Below are positions 5,291 to 6,537 of a stretch of DNA of 6,537 bases, piece by piece. Below the pieces are notes generated by a model, which was not told the origin of the DNA, ran no database searches, and was given only the letters and a program-made list of their open reading frames with translations. Both the position numbers and the translations under genes were made by a program. How positions within the stretch are numbered: position 1 is the stretch's first letter; every line of letters starts with the position of its first letter. Source of the DNA: Bacillota bacterium (GTDB lineage: Bacteria; Bacillota; Clostridia; Oscillospirales; Ruminococcaceae); contig JAEWMM010000054.1 of assembly GCA_023457175.1 (NCBI GenBank), forward strand, positions 1-6,537, read 5' to 3'.

Positions 5291-6537
5291 CTATTGATGC
5301 ACCATGTCCTCAATAGAGCGGCTGATATTGTGGGTAATCGGACTCCAATGAATTTTTTTAAACAGCGCGACAATCGAAATTGGCACATAGGTGAATATGA
5401 ATATCGGAAAGGTGAAAAGATATAGAATCTTCTTGGCGGCGCAGGCATGAATCCGTTTCCATTCGGTGACGGTCGTCAGCAGGCCGAATATGAACAACGC
5501 CGCATAAAAGTTGAGCATTGAGGCAAAGATGGCATCGGTGGTCAGCGGAATGAGCTTAGGCGCTACATCCGCGCCCAACAGAGCGGTCAGCAGAAAAATG
5601 CCGTTGACCGTCACGCTGGCCAACGAGACAAACAACGCAGGGGCGATGGTCATGAACATGTCATAGCAGCCAAACTGGCGCTTGACCGCAAAGCCGTAAA
5701 CCAGTTGCTTATAATATCGCCCAAACACCTGATAAAATCCCTTGGCCCAACGCAGCCGTTGCGTCCAGGCTTGTCCCCAGGTACAGGGCTGCTCGTCATA
5801 AAGCACAGCGGTGTGGCAATAGCCGATCTTTTCGCCGTTGATGACGCAATCGACCGAAAATTCGATATCCTCGGTCAGAAGGTGGTGCTTCCAGCCGTTG
5901 TTCTGGCGAATAATGTCGTTGTGCACCAAAAAGCCGGTGCCTGAAATGGCACAGCTCGTGCCCAACAGCATACGCGGGTAGTTCAGATAGCGCGATTCGC
6001 GCAGAAACCAAAGGGAATACCCGGCCGACAGCCAGTTGGAGGCATAGTTCTTCGAATTACGGTAAGACGTCAGCACGCGGTAGCCCTGATCAAACCATTT
6101 GTTCATCTCACTCACAAAATTCTCAGCCAGCAGGTTGTCCGCATCAAAAACAAAATAGCCCTCGTAAGCGTCGGGACCATAATCCCGCGCAATACCTTTA
6201 AGCATAAAATCCAGCGCAAAGCCCTTGCCGACCTGCTCACGGTTAAAGCGCTCATAAACCGCTGTTACGCCCGCCTTTTTGGCGACAGCCGCCGTATTGT
6301 CGGTGCAGTTGTCCGCCACAATAAATATGTCCAGCAGCTGCTGCGGATAGCTTTGCTTTTTAATGCTGTCTATCAGCTCGGCAATGACGGCGCTTTCGTT
6401 TCTGGCGGCAATCAGCACGGCGTAGCGGTGGTTTTTAGCCGCCTCGGGCGGCTGCTGCGGGCGGCGAACAACGCCGACAATCGCATAAATGATCTGATAA
6501 AAATAAAACAGTGTAAATAGAATAAACAGTGTAGAAT
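5291..6537 (-). CDS. Family 2 membrane glycosyltransferase, N-terminus cut by window edge
   Basis: Processive-type GT2 enzyme that transfers sugar from a nucleotide-sugar donor at the cytoplasmic face of the membrane; acceptor and polymer are unknown. The frame is open to the right edge and 414 residues are visible, probably lacking only a few. Order: membrane segment (about 1-23), AVLIAARNES start of the GT-A fold (39-48), VADNCTDNT (73-81), FDADN with the metal/donor-binding DxD at 131-133 (complement of 6137-6145), TED with the catalytic-base Asp at 223 (5867-5875), QRLRW acceptor motif at 259-263 (5747-5761), then three membrane segments (about 292-321, 336-358, 369-392) and a short basic tail. 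A GTG at 6416-6418 would begin inside the first beta strand and drop the N-terminal membrane helix, so it is not the start. It resembles GT2 proteins common in Firmicutes that make envelope or exopolysaccharide glycans. Hyaluronan-, chitin- or cellulose-synthase-like activity cannot be assigned from this sequence. Confidence 0.93.
   Translation of the reverse strand, partial: STLFILFTLFYFYQIIYAIVGVVRRPQQPPEAAKNHRYAVLIAARNESAVIAELIDSIKKQSYPQQLLDIFIVADNCTDNTAAVAKKAGVTAVYERFNREQVGKGFALDFMLKGIARDYGPDAYEGYFVFDADNLLAENFVSEMNKWFDQGYRVLTSYRNSKNYASNWLSAGYSLWFLRESRYLNYPRMLLGTSCAISGTGFLVHNDIIRQNNGWKHHLLTEDIEFSVDCVINGEKIGYCHTAVLYDEQPCTWGQAWTQRLRWAKGFYQVFGRYYKQLVYGFAVKRQFGCYDMFMTIAPALFVSLASVTVNGIFLLTALLGADVAPKLIPLTTDAIFASMLNFYAALFIFGLLTTVTEWKRIHACAAKKILYLFTFPIFIFTYVPISIVALFKKIHWSPITHNISRSIEDMVHQ

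Noticed and set aside
5053..5448. A 131-codon minus-strand frame overlapping the 3' end of the glycosyltransferase gene
   Set aside because: It lies in another frame of the clearly real GT2 coding region, and its translation is compositionally odd with no motif. I saw no ribosome binding site argument for it.

Overview
The window reads as chromosomal DNA from an anaerobic Gram-positive bacterium, most likely a fairly GC-rich member of the Clostridia (Oscillospiraceae/Ruminococcaceae-like). This is inferred from a clostridial-type pyruvate phosphate dikinase whose active-site numbering almost matches the Clostridium symbiosum enzyme, strong GGAGG-type ribosome binding sites, consensus sigma-A promoters and a Firmicutes-style membrane glycosyltransferase. 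There are no mobile elements, CRISPR arrays, tRNAs or rRNAs.

Left part (1-1477): the 3' nine-tenths of a diaminopropionate ammonia-lyase gene (dpaL/ygeX family) runs in from the left edge on the + strand and ends at 1085. About 390 bases without a gene follow. They hold a weak hairpin/T-run, a 13-bp inverted repeat and an extended -10 promoter for the next gene.

Centre (1478-4208): a complete ppdK gene (876 aa) with all recognised catalytic residues, translated from the ATG at 1478 behind GGAGG. It is closed by a long two-tier hairpin terminator, so it looks monocistronic.

Right part (4226-6537): a small + strand gene with a near-perfect promoter (TTGACA, 17 bp, TACAAT) encodes a membrane-anchored protein that is essentially a single FMN-binding domain. 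It converges on a minus-strand pair. The first of the pair is a family 2 membrane glycosyltransferase, cut by the right edge at its N-terminus. Downstream of it is an unrecognised 75-aa acidic protein. A symmetric GC-rich hairpin at 4769-4805 separates the two directions and can terminate both.

Functionally, DpaL makes pyruvate and ammonia from 2,3-diaminopropionate, and PpdK interconverts pyruvate and PEP. The two neighbours are therefore metabolically connectable, but they are separately transcribed. The FMN-domain protein and the glycosyltransferase are both envelope proteins with no evident link to each other. The window is mostly ordinary housekeeping and accessory metabolism. No convincing new multi-gene system is visible; the small FMN-domain protein and the 75-aa protein are the least explained parts.
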